64,000 bases of DNA from Lutraria lutraria (taxonomy: Eukaryota; Mollusca; Bivalvia; Venerida; Mactridae): contig OZ026843.1 of NCBI GenBank assembly GCA_964023205.1, forward strand, positions 3,333,029-3,397,028, read 5' to 3'. Below are positions 36,247 through 48,877 of the stretch, one piece after another. Each line of letters begins with the position of its first letter. The first letter of the stretch is position 1. A program made the translations under genes and the position numbers. Below the pieces are notes generated by a model. It ran no database searches and was not told where the DNA came from. It saw nothing but the letters and a program-made list of their open reading frames with translations.

Positions 36247-36479
36247 CTATAAAATGCGACTGCGTCATCAAGCTAACACTAGTTGGTGTGAGTAACACGT
36301 GACCTCGCTCTATTTCTGTTTTGTTTATATCACGTGATGACCATTGCGGATATTTCGGAATATTTCGGGCACTGTCACTAATCTGCTTCGCGCAAGAAGT
36401 TGCGATTTTGCATTGCCACTTAAAAATAAGCATTACAGAGAGTACGGCGGCCGAAGCCGCCGTACAATAACCACATATC
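36247..36479. other. unclassified segment with GC-rich hairpin
   Basis: Between the LINE truncation point and the A-rich repeats. It contains GCATTGCCACT, also present in the MITE at 21.58 kb, and the hairpin at 36,442. It may be a MITE relic. The 79-codon minus frame across it has no motif. Confidence 0.35.
36442..36465. repeat. perfect GC-rich hairpin
   Basis: GTACGGCGGC and GCCGCCGTAC pair around the tetraloop CGAA. Confidence 0.85.
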
Positions 36480-37260
36480 AAACAATATAACCATATTCTT
36501 AACTATACATTCACATTACAAAGAACATAAACATAACAAACCGTAAAAACACATAAAAAACAATGTAAGTCAAATTTCAATCAATAAAAACACATCCGAG
36601 ACCATGTAAGTCAATTTCCAAACAATAAAGAAACACCCGAGACCATGTAAGTCAATTTCCAAACAATAAAAAAATCCCAAACAATGTAAATTGTATATTC
36701 CAAGCAACATAAACATCACATACAGACAATATAACCGCATCCAAAACACTGTCCACATACAAAGCAATATACACATTCAAAACAATATAGCCACATCAAA
36801 AACAATATAACAACATCCCAAACAATATAACCACATCCCAAACAATATACACATTCAAAACAATGTACACATACAAAACAATACAGTCATATCACAAACA
36901 ATATAAACACATCCCAAACAATATACGCATTAAAAACTATATAGCCACATCCCAAACAATATTAACACATACCAAACGATATACACATTCAAAACTATAT
37001 AGCCACATCCCAAACAATATTAACACATACCAAACGATATACACATTCAAAACTATATAGCCACATCCCAAACAATATTAACACATACCAAACGATATAC
37101 ACATTCAAAACTATATAGCCACATCCCAAACAATATTAACACATACCAAACGATATACGCATTCAAAACAATATAGCCACATCCCATGCAAACAATATGA
37201 CCACATCCAATACAATATGACCACAATCTGAATAATTTAATAATGTCCAGAACAATATTT
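36480..37260. repeat. A-rich short repeats with a 59-bp tandem core
   Basis: Built from CAAACAATATAACCACATCC-like motifs of about 18-21 bp. In 36,945-37,190 a 59-bp combination (CAAACAATATTAACACATAC, CAAACGATATACACATTC, AAAACTATATAGCCACATCC) repeats about four times almost exactly. Similar motifs appear at 33,590-33,690. Confidence 0.85.
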
Positions 37261-37404
37261 TTACAATATATTCACACATTTACTATTGAATGAATTGCAT
37301 ATATTATCGGGATTTGACGTTGTATCAACAGCCACGATAAATTTGGGTGACATTTTCACCTTTAAATGGTGGAGGAAGACCCCATACATACACATCCATG
37401 AATA

Positions 37405-37475
37405 GAACAACATACCTTTCATCAGCTAGATGGACAGCTTTCTCGCATGTGAAACGTTTTTCTCATTTAAGGCCC
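37405..37475. repeat. dispersed repeat (pair of 54,205-54,265)
   Basis: AGAACAACATACCTTTC, AGCTAGATGGACAGC and GCATGTGAA occur in the same order and orientation at 54,205-54,265. Confidence 0.65.
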
Positions 37476-37479
37476 CTGA

Positions 37480-37985
37480 TTTGAATACAGGTGCTCCAGT
37501 GGCTGTTTTCCAGTCACCAGGAACAATACCAGAATGAAGAGAAGCTTGGAATACCTTACTTAGAAGGAGCTACTTCATGACACAATTCTTTAAGCAGTCT
37601 TGGTGATAGATGGTCGGGCCCAGATGCTTTGCTAGGATTTAGGTTTTTAACAAGTTTCAGAACGCCGTCTTCTGAGATCTCAAATTCAGACATAGTGTCA
37701 GCTGAACAAGTTGTATATGATTAAAAAGATTAAATTCACTAAGTTGTTTTAGACTAATAGTTTTAGGTTTTGAGAACACACACTGGAATTGCTTATTAAG
37801 AATGGTTGCTTATCAAAGGGTTTAGTATATGTACTGCCATCAAATTTTACTGGTGCTACGTCATGGTTGTCAGTTTTCTTATTTTTAACAAAGGAGTAAA
37901 ACTTTTTATTTGAGCACTTTTCATTTTTATTTTGAAATAAATACAAAAGCATATAGTCAAGAAAATTAGCCAGAACTTTCTATGC
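37480..37985 (-). pseudogene. LINE fragment, start of reverse transcriptase domain
   Basis: Minus-strand reading gives KKFYSFVKNKKTD, ATILNKQFQCVFSKPK, ISEDGVLKLVKNLNPSKASG and PDHLSPRLLKELCHEV, then LHSGIVPGDWKTATGAPVFK. This is the order at the start of LINE RT domains. Frames change several times, so it is dead. It has the same orientation as the LINE at 34.5-36.2 kb, but the missing middle of the RT does not show whether they are one element. Confidence 0.75.
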
Positions 37986-38348
37986 CATGTGGAACCCATA
38001 TGTTTAGTATCTGGGCTGTCCATGTGGAACCCATTCCCATATATTTCATGTACATGCATGGGGTAGCTCAGATGGGACCCATACTGAATGCATATATGCC
38101 ATTCCTCGTAAAATAAAGTATTTATTAATATTATTATATGGACAGCCCTGACGGTACCCACAAAGTTGTACTTTGTATCTGGAATCCAGATGGACTACCT
38201 AGCTAACAATATAACATCGCGGTCGGCAGTTAAATGTTAAACCGGACATGCATACTTGGTTTAACAGCCATAGCATACGAACCATGATAGTTAAAGCGAT
38301 GATTCAACGTCGGAGAGAATAGAGCAGAAGCTAATATGGAATTATATA

Positions 38349-38540
38349 TATAGTAAAACCTCTCCGTGGACAGCGGCCATCTCTATAGCAACAACCTCGA
38401 TTCTTTCAACAAAGGTATTCTTTTTTCCAACTGCGCGATTTAAATATTAATTTAACCTCTCTAGACAAACAACCACTCAACAACAACATAATTTTGCTTT
38501 TCCCAAAGGGTGTACGTTGCTTTGGAGAGGTTGCACTGTA
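38349..38540. mobile_element. pogo-like MITE, about 190 bp
   Basis: Starts TATAGTAAAACCTCTCC and ends GGAGAGGTTGCACTGTA, with an interior shared with 27,308-27,461. Confidence 0.65.
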
Positions 38541-39361
38541 CAATGTTTTGTGACAGATTAATGTACCAAAAAATTCGATTGCTTACGACCACTTGGTAGC
38601 AAGTTCTTGAACAATGCGTCCTATATTCCCCGCTCTGCTATGTTAATTGCGTTTTAATCCAGTTCTATGGTATTGTAAATAACCAGGTTTCGCACTATTT
38701 GAGTTATCAAATATCGACCGTCTAGTTCCACAGCAAGAATACAATTACAAATGTAACTATCATAGACGTGCACGAAGAGTATATTTCCATGCATATGAAT
38801 ACAATCAGATCTAAGTGGGCAATACCAGAATTAATATAAATACACACACATGCAGTTACTTCTACAAATACTTTAACATCTCCCTTTATAGAAACGGATG
38901 AAACAATAAATGACTCATAATTATATGTCAAGCTGGGAAGGTTTGTAAAAATATACTCTAGTCATACAGCACATTTATGTTTGTACACGTGTCTATGTCA
39001 AACAAATTTAAATGTCCAATTCAGCAATGTATTTTTTTAAATTCCAGTCTGACTTGTTGACAAAGTATATACATGTACATATATAATACTTGATGACATA
39101 TCCAGGTCCTGTAAAACACATGTTTGCTGGAATGCTGACAAATATATACGGAACATCAATATACATTTCTGTTCACAGCTGATATCAGGACCTGTTCAAG
39201 CATTTATTAGTAACAAAGTATTCGAAATCTTCGACCCAGAGAGGCAGAAAAAGTTCGGATAACATGTATTTAACCTTAAATTTACCAAATTAGTATCTCA
39301 GATACACCCCGTCCCTCTGTGATTTACATAGATTCCATAATTGCATGTCTAACCAGTCGCC
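38541..39361. other. no gene seen
   Basis: AT-rich spacer with no supported feature. Confidence 0.45.
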
Positions 39362-39650
39362 GAGCCCGCCAGGTTAGCTCAGTGGTTAAGGCTTTGGTCT
39401 ACTGATCAAGCGGTTGTGAGTTCGAACCTCGGGGTGAGGCTTACCCCTTCCGTGACAAATTTCAGAGAAGATATTTCATCCTGTGTTAAATTGTCCTCCA
39501 AAAAGAGCTTAATTAGCAGTAGCTTGCATATGAAAATTTAATGTGGATAGTACTGGTTAAGGCCTAAATGAAGTCCAGGAAAGCTGGTTAGGACAACTGC
39601 CTGTCACATGCTAAGAATGTCATTAAATACGATGACATGAATAAATTAAC
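39362..39650 (+). mobile_element. tRNA-derived SINE
   Basis: GTTAGCTCAGTGGTTAAGG fits a tRNA A box and GAGTTCGAACCTC a B box, 35 nt apart. The stems of a true tRNA (acceptor, T arm) do not pair fully, and a body of about 200 bp follows. I call it a SINE head and not a tRNA gene. Confidence 0.7.
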
Positions 39651-39689
39651 TGATTAACTTATCGCCCAAATGTTTTGTACGGCGTTTGA

Positions 39690-42073
39690 TGGGGCGAGGA
39701 TATGAATGTTGATATTTTAGGGCTATGATATGAATGTTGGTATGAATGTTGATATTTGAGGGCTAGGATATGAATGTTGGTTTGAATGTTGATATTTGAG
39801 GGCTAAGATATGAATGTTGGTATGAATGTAATATTTGAGGATGTTGGTATGAATGTTGATATTTGAGGGCGATGATATGAATGTTGATATGAATGTTGAT
39901 ATTTGAGGGCTATGATATGAATGTTGGTATTTGAGAGCCAGAACTTGAGTATTAACTGATATTTGAAGGCTATGACATGATATCTATTTTTTTCTGTTAA
40001 ATATATGTGAATATTTAAATTCTAGTTAGTGTCTCATTGGTATTTGAGGGCTATGTTACAATTGTTGGTATTTGAGGGACAGTGTATGAGTGTTAGTATA
40101 TTTGAGGGCTATGATATGAACGTTGGTATTTGAGGGCCAGAATTTGAGTATTAACTGATATTTGAAGGCTATGATATGAATGCTGGTATTTGAGGGCTAT
40201 GATATGAATGTTGGTATTTGAGGGCTAGGATATAAATGTTGGTATTTGAGGGCTATGATATAAATGTTGGTATTTGAGGGCTAGGATATAAATGTTGGTA
40301 TTTGAGGGCTATGATATGAATGTTGGCATTTGAGGGCTATGATATGAATGTTGTTATTTGAGGGCTAGGATATAAATGTTAGTATTTGAGGGCTATGATA
40401 TGAATGTTGGCATTTGAGGGCTAGGATATAAATGTTAGTATTTGAGGGCTATGATATAAATGTTGGTATTTGAGGGCTATGATATAAATGTTAGTATTTG
40501 AGGGCTATAATATGAATGTTGGCATTTGAGGGCTATGATATGAATGTTAGTATTTGAGGGCTATGATATGAATGTTAGTATTTGAGGGCTATGATATAAA
40601 TGTTAGTATTTGAGGGCTGGGATATGAATGTTAGTATTTGACGGCTATGAAATGAATGTTAGTATTTGAGGGCTATGATATGAATGTTAGTATTTGAGGG
40701 CTATGATATAAATGTTAGTATTTGAGGGCTATGATATAAATGTTAGTATTTGAGGGCTAGGATATAAATGTTGGTATTTGAGGGCTATGATATGAATGTT
40801 GGTATTTGAGGGCTATGATATGAATGTTAGTATTTGAGGGCTATGATATAAATGTTAGTATTTGAGGGATATGATATAAATGTTAGTATTTAAGGGCTAT
40901 GATATGAATGTTAGTATTTGAGGGCTATGATATAAATGTTAGTATTTGAGGGCTAGGATATAAATGTTAGTATTTGAGGGCTAGGATATGAATGTTAGTA
41001 TTTGAGGGCTATGATATAAATGTTGGTATTTGAGGGCTAGGATATGAATGTTAGTATTTGAGGGCTATGATATGAATGTTGGTATTTGAGGGCTATGATA
41101 TAAATGTTAGTATTTGAGGGCTAGGATATAAATGTTGGTATTTGAGGGCTAGGATATGAATGTTAGTATTTGAAGGCTATGATATAAATGTTAGTATTTG
41201 AGGGCTATGATATGAATGTTGGTATTTGAGGGCTATGATATAAATGTTAGTATTTGAGGGCTAGGATATAAATGTTGGTATTTGAGGGCTAGGATATGAA
41301 TGTTAGTATTTGAGGGCTAGGATATAAATGTTAGTATTTGAGGGCTATGATATGAATGTTGGTATTTGAGGGCTATGATATAAATGTTAGTATTTGAGGG
41401 CTAGGATATAAATGTTAGTATTTGAGGGCTATGATATGAATGTTGGTATTTGAGGGCTATGATATAAATGTTAGTATTTGAGGGCTATGATATAAATGTT
41501 AGTATTTGAGGGCTAGGATATGAATGTTAGTATTTGAGGGCTAGGATATGAATGTTAGTATTTGAGGGCTATGATATAAATGTTAGTATTTGAGGGCTAG
41601 GATATGAATGTTAGTATTTGAGGGCTATGATATGAATGTTGGTATTTGAGGGCTATGATATAAATGTTAGTATTTGAGGGCTAGGATATAAATGTTGGTA
41701 TTTGAGGGCTATGATATGAATGTTAGTATTTGAGGGCTATGATATAAATGTTAGTATTTGAGGGCTATGATATATATGTTAGTATTTGAGGGCTAGGATA
41801 TAAATGTTGGTATTTGAGGGCTATGATATGAATGTTGGTATTTGAGGGCTATGATATAAATGTTAGTATTTGAGGGCTATGATATAAATGTTAGTATTTG
41901 AGGGCTAGGATATAAATGTTGGTATTTGAGGGCTATGATACGAATGTAGGTATTTGAGGGCTATGATATAAATGTTAGTATTTAAGGGCTAGGATATAAA
42001 TGTTGGTATTTGAGGGCTAGGATATGAATGTTGGTATTTGAGGACTATGATATAAATGTTAGTATTTGAGGGC
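39690..42073. repeat. 28-bp tandem array, about 73 regular copies
   Basis: Regular from about 40,170. The 28-bp unit has three two-state sites: GGGCTATGATA/GGGCTAGGATA, TGAATG/TAAATG and TTGGT/TTAGT, followed by ATTTGA. The left edge (39,690-40,160) has longer, irregular units such as ATGAATGTTGGTATGAATG. In places the variants recur in blocks of four or five units. The right end abuts a LINE C-terminal fragment. Confidence 0.95.
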
Positions 42074-42310
42074 AGTTGATCACTTTCTCTTACGCTGTCC
42101 ACTCTACCAACATCTACGTGGCCAACATTTTACCAACATTCCTTGCCCGCTTACAACTAACAATCTGCGATATGGATATGACCGCTTAACATCATATCAA
42201 AACACTGTTATGTTCAACGCACTATATTAGCGTCAAAACATTTACGACCCTTTCATTTCATTATTGACATCCTTTCCTCTATTGCCCAATCTGTGTTAGT
42301 TGCCTACTAT
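42074..42310 (+). pseudogene. LINE C-terminal fragment
   Basis: Reads VDHFLLRCPLYQHLRGQHF, then TTNNLRYGYDRLTSYQN and an in-frame stop after FNALY, then NIYDPFISLL. The D-H-F-L-x-x-C-P-L-Y block is typical of the end of LINE ORF2. There is no RT core, and the 5' side is cut exactly by the 28-bp array. Confidence 0.65.
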
Positions 42311-43171
42311 AATACATAAATTATAAAAGCACTACCTGCTAGAGAGAGAAATCATTAACACAATCCGTTGACCCTGTCCTGTCCCCATGACCACCAGAGT
42401 GCACCATTGAACTCCTTATAAGAAACAGATGATACATGTATTAGTCAATGTATATTATGTTTATTACAAATGATAGGTAGTTCACAAATGAGTGAAATAT
42501 ATGAATTTAAATCATTCCTGTGACGTCATCCTTTTGTTCTCACTGTCCAATAATTTTACGAATGGATCGCTCTCAATGGACAGCTGTCCGTTATTTTTCG
42601 TAATATTGGAGTGTAGTCGACATACTGGACTGCAACTCAAATTTGGACACTAAAAACGACGCATGCGTAAGATTATCGAATGCTGTAATGATCTGAGTTC
42701 TAAGAGTTAGAAGACGAAAATATATATTTATTTATCTAAACTACATTAGACCAAATAAAGTACATAATAATGACAAAACAGTAAGGACATTTTGATAAAC
42801 ATGCTTTATAAACAAAGGTGGATAACTTTCCGATATTAATTAATTATATGTGCAGTGATGAACAAAATTATACATAAACAAAGATTATATTTTAAAAATT
42901 GCTTTTACTGATAAACTGTGTTTTTTATGATTATACAGTCCAAGAGACGTGATCATAAAAATGAAGGCAGGATACAAATAGACGGAGAAGGTGCAACATA
43001 TAAACAATACAAACTTTTTGGAACAAAACATTATATTAACTAATCTTAATTGGAAGTACATACCAATGAACCAAACTCGGCAACTGTAAAATTGTTTAAG
43101 TATGATATATTTAATTGATTTACTTCATTGTGTGTAATCCTGATGAACTATTGCGTATCTTATTATTTCCA
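42311..43171. other. no gene seen
   Basis: AT-rich. An imperfect inverted repeat near 42,545-42,610 (CCAATAATTTTACGAA, TTCGTAATATTGG) is the only structure noted. Confidence 0.4.
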
Positions 43172-43172
43172 G

Positions 43173-43320
43173 GATGGACAACGTATGTCTGTGCAACAGT
43201 ATGGATCCAGTGTTTTACAGAGAAGCTAAAGAATCGTTTGTCGGATGCAACGTACATGGATGCCAGTCAGACTTCTGTATCAACCTATGTTTACTTACTA
43301 CAACTATAACAACATGACAG
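43173..43320 (+). CDS. exon-like segment, Cys-rich, unknown
   Basis: Flanked by acceptor TTATTTCCAG and donor CAG|GTAAAT. One frame reads MDNVCLCNSMDPVFYREAKE then SFVGCNVHGCQSDFCINLC, with six or seven cysteines, and meets a TGA one codon before the donor. The other two frames also contain stops, so it could only be a terminal coding or untranslated exon. A further acceptor (TTATTTCCAG at about 49,316) lies beyond the 96-bp array. Confidence 0.3.
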
Positions 43321-43904
43321 GTAAATTAAATTGTAGTCTTGCTAATGGTTGAGTTTGTGGCGATGTTGGTTCATTCACATACAATTATGTTCTAGTTTAA
43401 TTCATAATTATTGTATTGTTGATCAACCCTTATCATATTTTATAAACAGCTTTATTGTACATGAACTTAACATACTCTCTACTCATTGTTTGCTATATTT
43501 GTTTCATTTCCATGTGATGATATACACGAGGATACAATGAATTCTAAGGTAAATGAAGATCACATTGAATACTTTTTTCTATAAATGGAATAATGATAAA
43601 AAGATGATTTTCTTGTGAGTATTAATAATCAACATATTCTTTCACAGATGAATTAATTAATACAAAGCGTTAAAACGTTAGTTGTCCGGAAAATATTGAA
43701 TCATCACTTTTGTCATTTAAAGAGAAAATTGACTTTGTTGGTAAACCATTATTTGTTAGATATTACAACAAATCTGAGGTATTTTACAGTAGTGATAAAC
43801 TGTTAGTATTTGATGACTTTGTATAACTGCACGTGCTTAGTACTACTGTATAAAAAAGATGTGAAATATTATTCGGGTTATTCCTGTAGTGAAGGTTTGC
43901 AACG

Positions 43905-46900
43905 TTAACATTTTCATTTTATATGAGCACACATTTTTCTTTATACGATAGTTAAGCACCTGGCATGATTCAACTGTAGTGATTCTTTTATTATACTTGT
44001 TTTACATTTTCATTTTATATGAGCACACATTTTTCTTTATACGATAGTTAAGCACCTGACATGACTCAACTGTAGTGATTCTTTTATTATACTTTTTTTA
44101 CATTTTCATTTTATATGAGCACACATTTTTCTTTATACGATAGTTAAGCACCTGACATGACTCAACTGTAGTGATTCTTTTATTATACTTTTTTTACATT
44201 TTCATTTTATATGAGCACACATTTTTCTTTATACGATAGTTAAGCACCTGGCATGATTCAACTGTAGTGATTCTTTTATTATACTTGTTTTACATTTTCA
44301 TTTTATATGAGCACACATTTTTCTTTATACGATAGTTAAGCACCTGGCATGATTCAACTGTAGTGATTCTTTTATTATACTTGTTTTACATTTTCATTTT
44401 ATATGAGCACACATTTTTCTTTATACGATAGTTAAGCACCTGACATGACTCAACTGTAGTGATTCTTTTATTATACTTGTTTTACATTTTCATTTTATAT
44501 GAGCACACATTTTTCTTTATACGATAGTTAAGCACCTGGCATGATTCAACTGTAGTGATTCTTTTATTATACTTGTTTTACATTTTCATTTTATATGAGC
44601 ACACATTTTTCTTTATACGATAGTTAAGCACCTGACATGACTCAACTGTAGTGATTCTTTTATTATACTTTTTTTACATTTTCATTTTATATGAGCACAC
44701 ATTTTTCTTTATACGATAGTTAAGCACCTGACATGACTCAACTGTAGTGATTCTTTTATTATACTTTTTTTACATTTTCATTTTATATGAGCACACATTT
44801 TTCTTTATACGATAGTTAAGCACCTGGCATGATTCAACTGTAGTGATTCTTTTATTATACTTGTTTTACATTTTCATTTTATATGAGCACACATTTTTCT
44901 TTATACGATAGTTAAGCACCTGGCATGATTCAACTGTAGTGATTCTTTTATTATACTTGTTTTACATTTTCATTTTATATGAGCACACATTTTTCTTTAT
45001 ACGATAGTTAAGCACCTGGCATGATTCAACTGTAGTGATTCTTTTATTATACTTGTTTTACATTTTCATTTTATATGAGCACACATTTTTCTTTATACGA
45101 TAGTTAAGCACCTGGCATGATTCAACTGTAGTGATTCTTTTATTATACTTTTTTTACATTTTCATTTTATATGAGCACACATTTTTCTTTATACGATAGT
45201 TAAGCACCTGGCATGATTCAACTGTAGTGATTCTTTTATTATACTTTTTTTACATTTTCATTTTATATGAGCACACATTTTTCTTTATACGATAGTTAAG
45301 CACCTGGCATGATTCAACTGTAGTGATTCTTTTATTACACTTGTTTTACATTTTCATTTTATATGAGCACACATTTTTCTTTATACGATAGTTAAGCACC
45401 TGGCATGATTCAACTGTAGTGATTCTTTTATTATACTTGTTTTACATTTTCATTTTATATGAGCACACATTTTTCTTTATACGATAGTTAAGCACCTGGC
45501 ATGATTCAACTGTAGTGATTCTTTTATTATACTTTTTTTACATTTTCATTTTATATGAGCACACATTTTTCTTTATACGATAGTTAAGCACCTGGCATGA
45601 TTCAACTGTAGTGATTCTTTTATTACACTTGTTTTACATTTTCATTTTATATGAGCACACATTTTTCTTTATACGATAGTTAAGCACCTGGCATGATTCA
45701 ACTGTAGTGATTCTTTTATTATACTTGTTTTACATTTTCATTTTATATGAGCACACATTTTTCTTTATACGATAGTTAAGCACCTGGCATGATTCAACTG
45801 TAGTGATTCTTTTATTATACTTTTTTTACATTTTCATTTTATATGAGCACACATTTTTCTTTATACGATAGTTAAGCACCTGGCATGATTCAACTGTAGT
45901 GATTCTTTTATTATACTTGTTTTACATTTTCATTTTATATGAGCACACATTTTTCTTTATACGATAGTTAAGCACCTGGCATGATTCAACTGTAGTGATT
46001 CTTTTATTATACTTTTTTTACATTTTCATTTTATATGAGCACACATTTTTCTTTATACGATAGTTAAGCACCTGGCATGATTCAACTGTAGTGATTCTTT
46101 TATTACACTTGTTTTACATTTTCATTTTATATGAGCACACATTTTTCTTTATACGATAGTTAAGCACCTGGCATGATTCAACTGTAGTGATTCTTTTATT
46201 ATACTTGTTTTACATTTTCATTTTATATGAGCACACATTTTTCTTTATACGATAGTTAAGCACCTGGCATGATTCAACTGTAGTGATTCTTTTATTATAC
46301 TTTTTTTACATTTTCATTTTATATGAGCACACATTTTTCTTTATACGATAGTTAAGCACCTGGCATGATTCAACTGTAGTGATTCTTTTATTACACTTGT
46401 TTTACATTTTCATTTTATATGAGCACACATTTTTCTTTATACGATAGTTAAGCACCTGGCATGATTCAACTGTAGTGATTCTTTTATTATACTTGTTTTA
46501 CATTTTCATTTTATATGAGCACACATTTTTCTTTATACGATAGTTAAGCACCTGGCATGATTCAACTGTAGTGATTCTTTTATTATACTTTTTTTACATT
46601 TTCATTTTATATGAGCACACATTTTTCTTTATACGATAGTTAAGCACCTGGCATGACTCAACTGTAGTGATTCTTTTATTATACTTGTTTTACATTTTCA
46701 TTTTATATGAGCACACATTTTTCTTTATACGATAGTTAAGCACCTGGCATGACTCAACTGTAGTGATTCTTTTATTATACTTGTTTTACATTTTCATTTT
46801 ATATGAGCACACATTTTTCTTTATACGATAGTTAAGCACCTGGCATGACTCAACTGTAGTGATTCTTTTATTATAATTTTTATTTACATTTTCATTTTAT

Positions 46901-48877
46901 ATGAGCACACATTTTTCTTTATACGATAGTTAAGCACCTGGCATGACTCAACTGTAGTGATGCTTTTATTATACTTGTTTTACATTTTCATTTTATATGG
47001 GCACACATTTTTCTTTATACGATAGTTAAGCACCTGGCATGACTCAACTGTAGTGATTCTTTTATTATACTTTTTTTACATTTTCATTTTATATGAGTAC
47101 ACATTTTTCTTTATACGATAGTTAAGCACCTGGCATGACTCAACTGTAGTGATGCTTTTATTATACTTTTTTTACATTTTCATTTTATATGAGCACACAT
47201 TTGTCTTTATACGATAGTTAAGCACCTGGCATGATTCAACTGTAGTGATTCTTTTATTACACTTGTTTTACATTTTCATTTTATATGAGCACAATTTTTC
47301 TTTATACGATAGTTAAGCACCTGGCATGATTCAACTGTAGTGATTCTTTTATTATACTTGTTTTACATTTTCATTTTATATGAGCACAATTTTTCTTTAT
47401 ACGATAGTTAAGCACCTGGCATGACTCAACTGTAGTGATTCTTTTATTATACTTGTTTTACATTTTCATTTTATATGAGCACACATTTTTCTTTATACGA
47501 TAGTTAAGCACCTGGCATGACTCAACTGTAGTGATTCTTTTATTACACTTGTTTTACATTTTCATTTTATATGAGCACACATTTTTCTTTATACGATAGT
47601 TAAGCACCTGGCATGACTCAACTGTAGTGATTCTTTTATTACACTTGTTTTACATTTTCATTTTATATGAGCACACATCTTTCTTTATACGATAGTTAAG
47701 CACCTGGCATGATTCAACTGTAATGATTCTTTTATTATACTTGTTTTACATTTTCATTTTATATGAGCACACATTTGTCTTTATACGATAGTTAAGCACC
47801 TGGCATGATTCAACTGTAGTGATTCTTTTATTATACTTGTTTTACATTTTCATTTTATATGAGCACACATCTTTCTTTATACGATAGTTAAGCACCTGGC
47901 ATGACTCAACTGTAGTGATTCTTTTATTATACTTGTTTTACATTTTCATTTTATATGAGCACACATCTTTCTTTATACGATAGTTAAGCACCTGGCATGA
48001 CTCAACTGTAGTGATTCTTTTATTATACCTGTTTTACATTTTCATTTTATATGAGCACACATCTTTCTTTATACGATAGTTAAGCACCTGGCATGACTCA
48101 ACTGTAGTGATTCTTTTATTATACTTGTTTTACATTTCATTTTATATGAGCACACATTTTTCTTTATACGATAGTTAAGCACCTGGCATGATTCAACTGT
48201 AGTGATTCTTTTATTATACTTGTTTTACATTTTCATTTTATATGAGCACACAGTTTTCTTTATACGATAGTTAAGCACCTGACATGACTAAACTGTAGTG
48301 ATTCTTTTATTACACTTGTTTTACATTTTCATTTTATATGAGCACACATTTTTCTTTATACGATAGTTAAGCACCTGACATGACTCAACTGTAGTGATGC
48401 TTTTATTATACTTGTTTTACATTTTCATTTTATATGAGCACACATTTTTCTTTATACGATAGTTAAGCACCTGACATGATTCAACTGTAGTGATTCTTTT
48501 ATTATACTTGTTTTACATTTTCATTTTATATGAGCACACATTTTTCTTTATACGATAGTTAAGCACCTGGCATGACTCAACTGTAGTGACGCTTTTATTA
48601 TACTTGTTTTACATTTTCATTTTATATGAGCACACATTTTTCTTTATACGATAGTTAAGCACCTGACATGACTCAACTGTAGTGATTCTTTTATTACACT
48701 TGTTTTACATTTTCATTTTATATGAGCACACAGTTTTCTTTATACGATAGTTAAGCACCTGGCATGATTCAACAGTAGTGATGCTTTTATTATACTTGTT
48801 TTATAATTTCATTTTATATGAGCACACATTTTTCTTTATACGATAGTTAAGCACTGGCATGATTCAACTCTAGTGAT
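43905..48877. repeat. 96-bp satellite array, about 52 copies, with higher-order structure
   Basis: A 96-bp unit (CATTTTCATTTTATATGAGC, ACACATTTTTCTTTATACGA, TAGTTAAGCACCTGGCATGA, TTCAACTGTAGTGATTCTTT, TATTATACTTGTTTTA) repeats head to tail with very high identity. Variable sites are CTGGCATGATT/CTGACATGACT and TATACTTG/TACACTTG/TATACTTTTTTT. Between about 45,235 and 46,580 the last site cycles T-run, ACACTTG, ATACTTG every 288 bp. Copies at both edges are more diverged. Confidence 0.98.

Noticed and set aside
36242..36481. 79-codon minus frame
   Set aside because: Spans the LINE truncation point and a hairpin. Composition and lack of motif suggest chance.
39362..39440. tRNA gene
   Set aside because: A and B boxes are present, but acceptor and T stems do not pair and a SINE body follows.
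36480..42073. CRISPR-like arrays
   Set aside because: Units are contiguous tandem repeats without unique spacers, in an animal genome.
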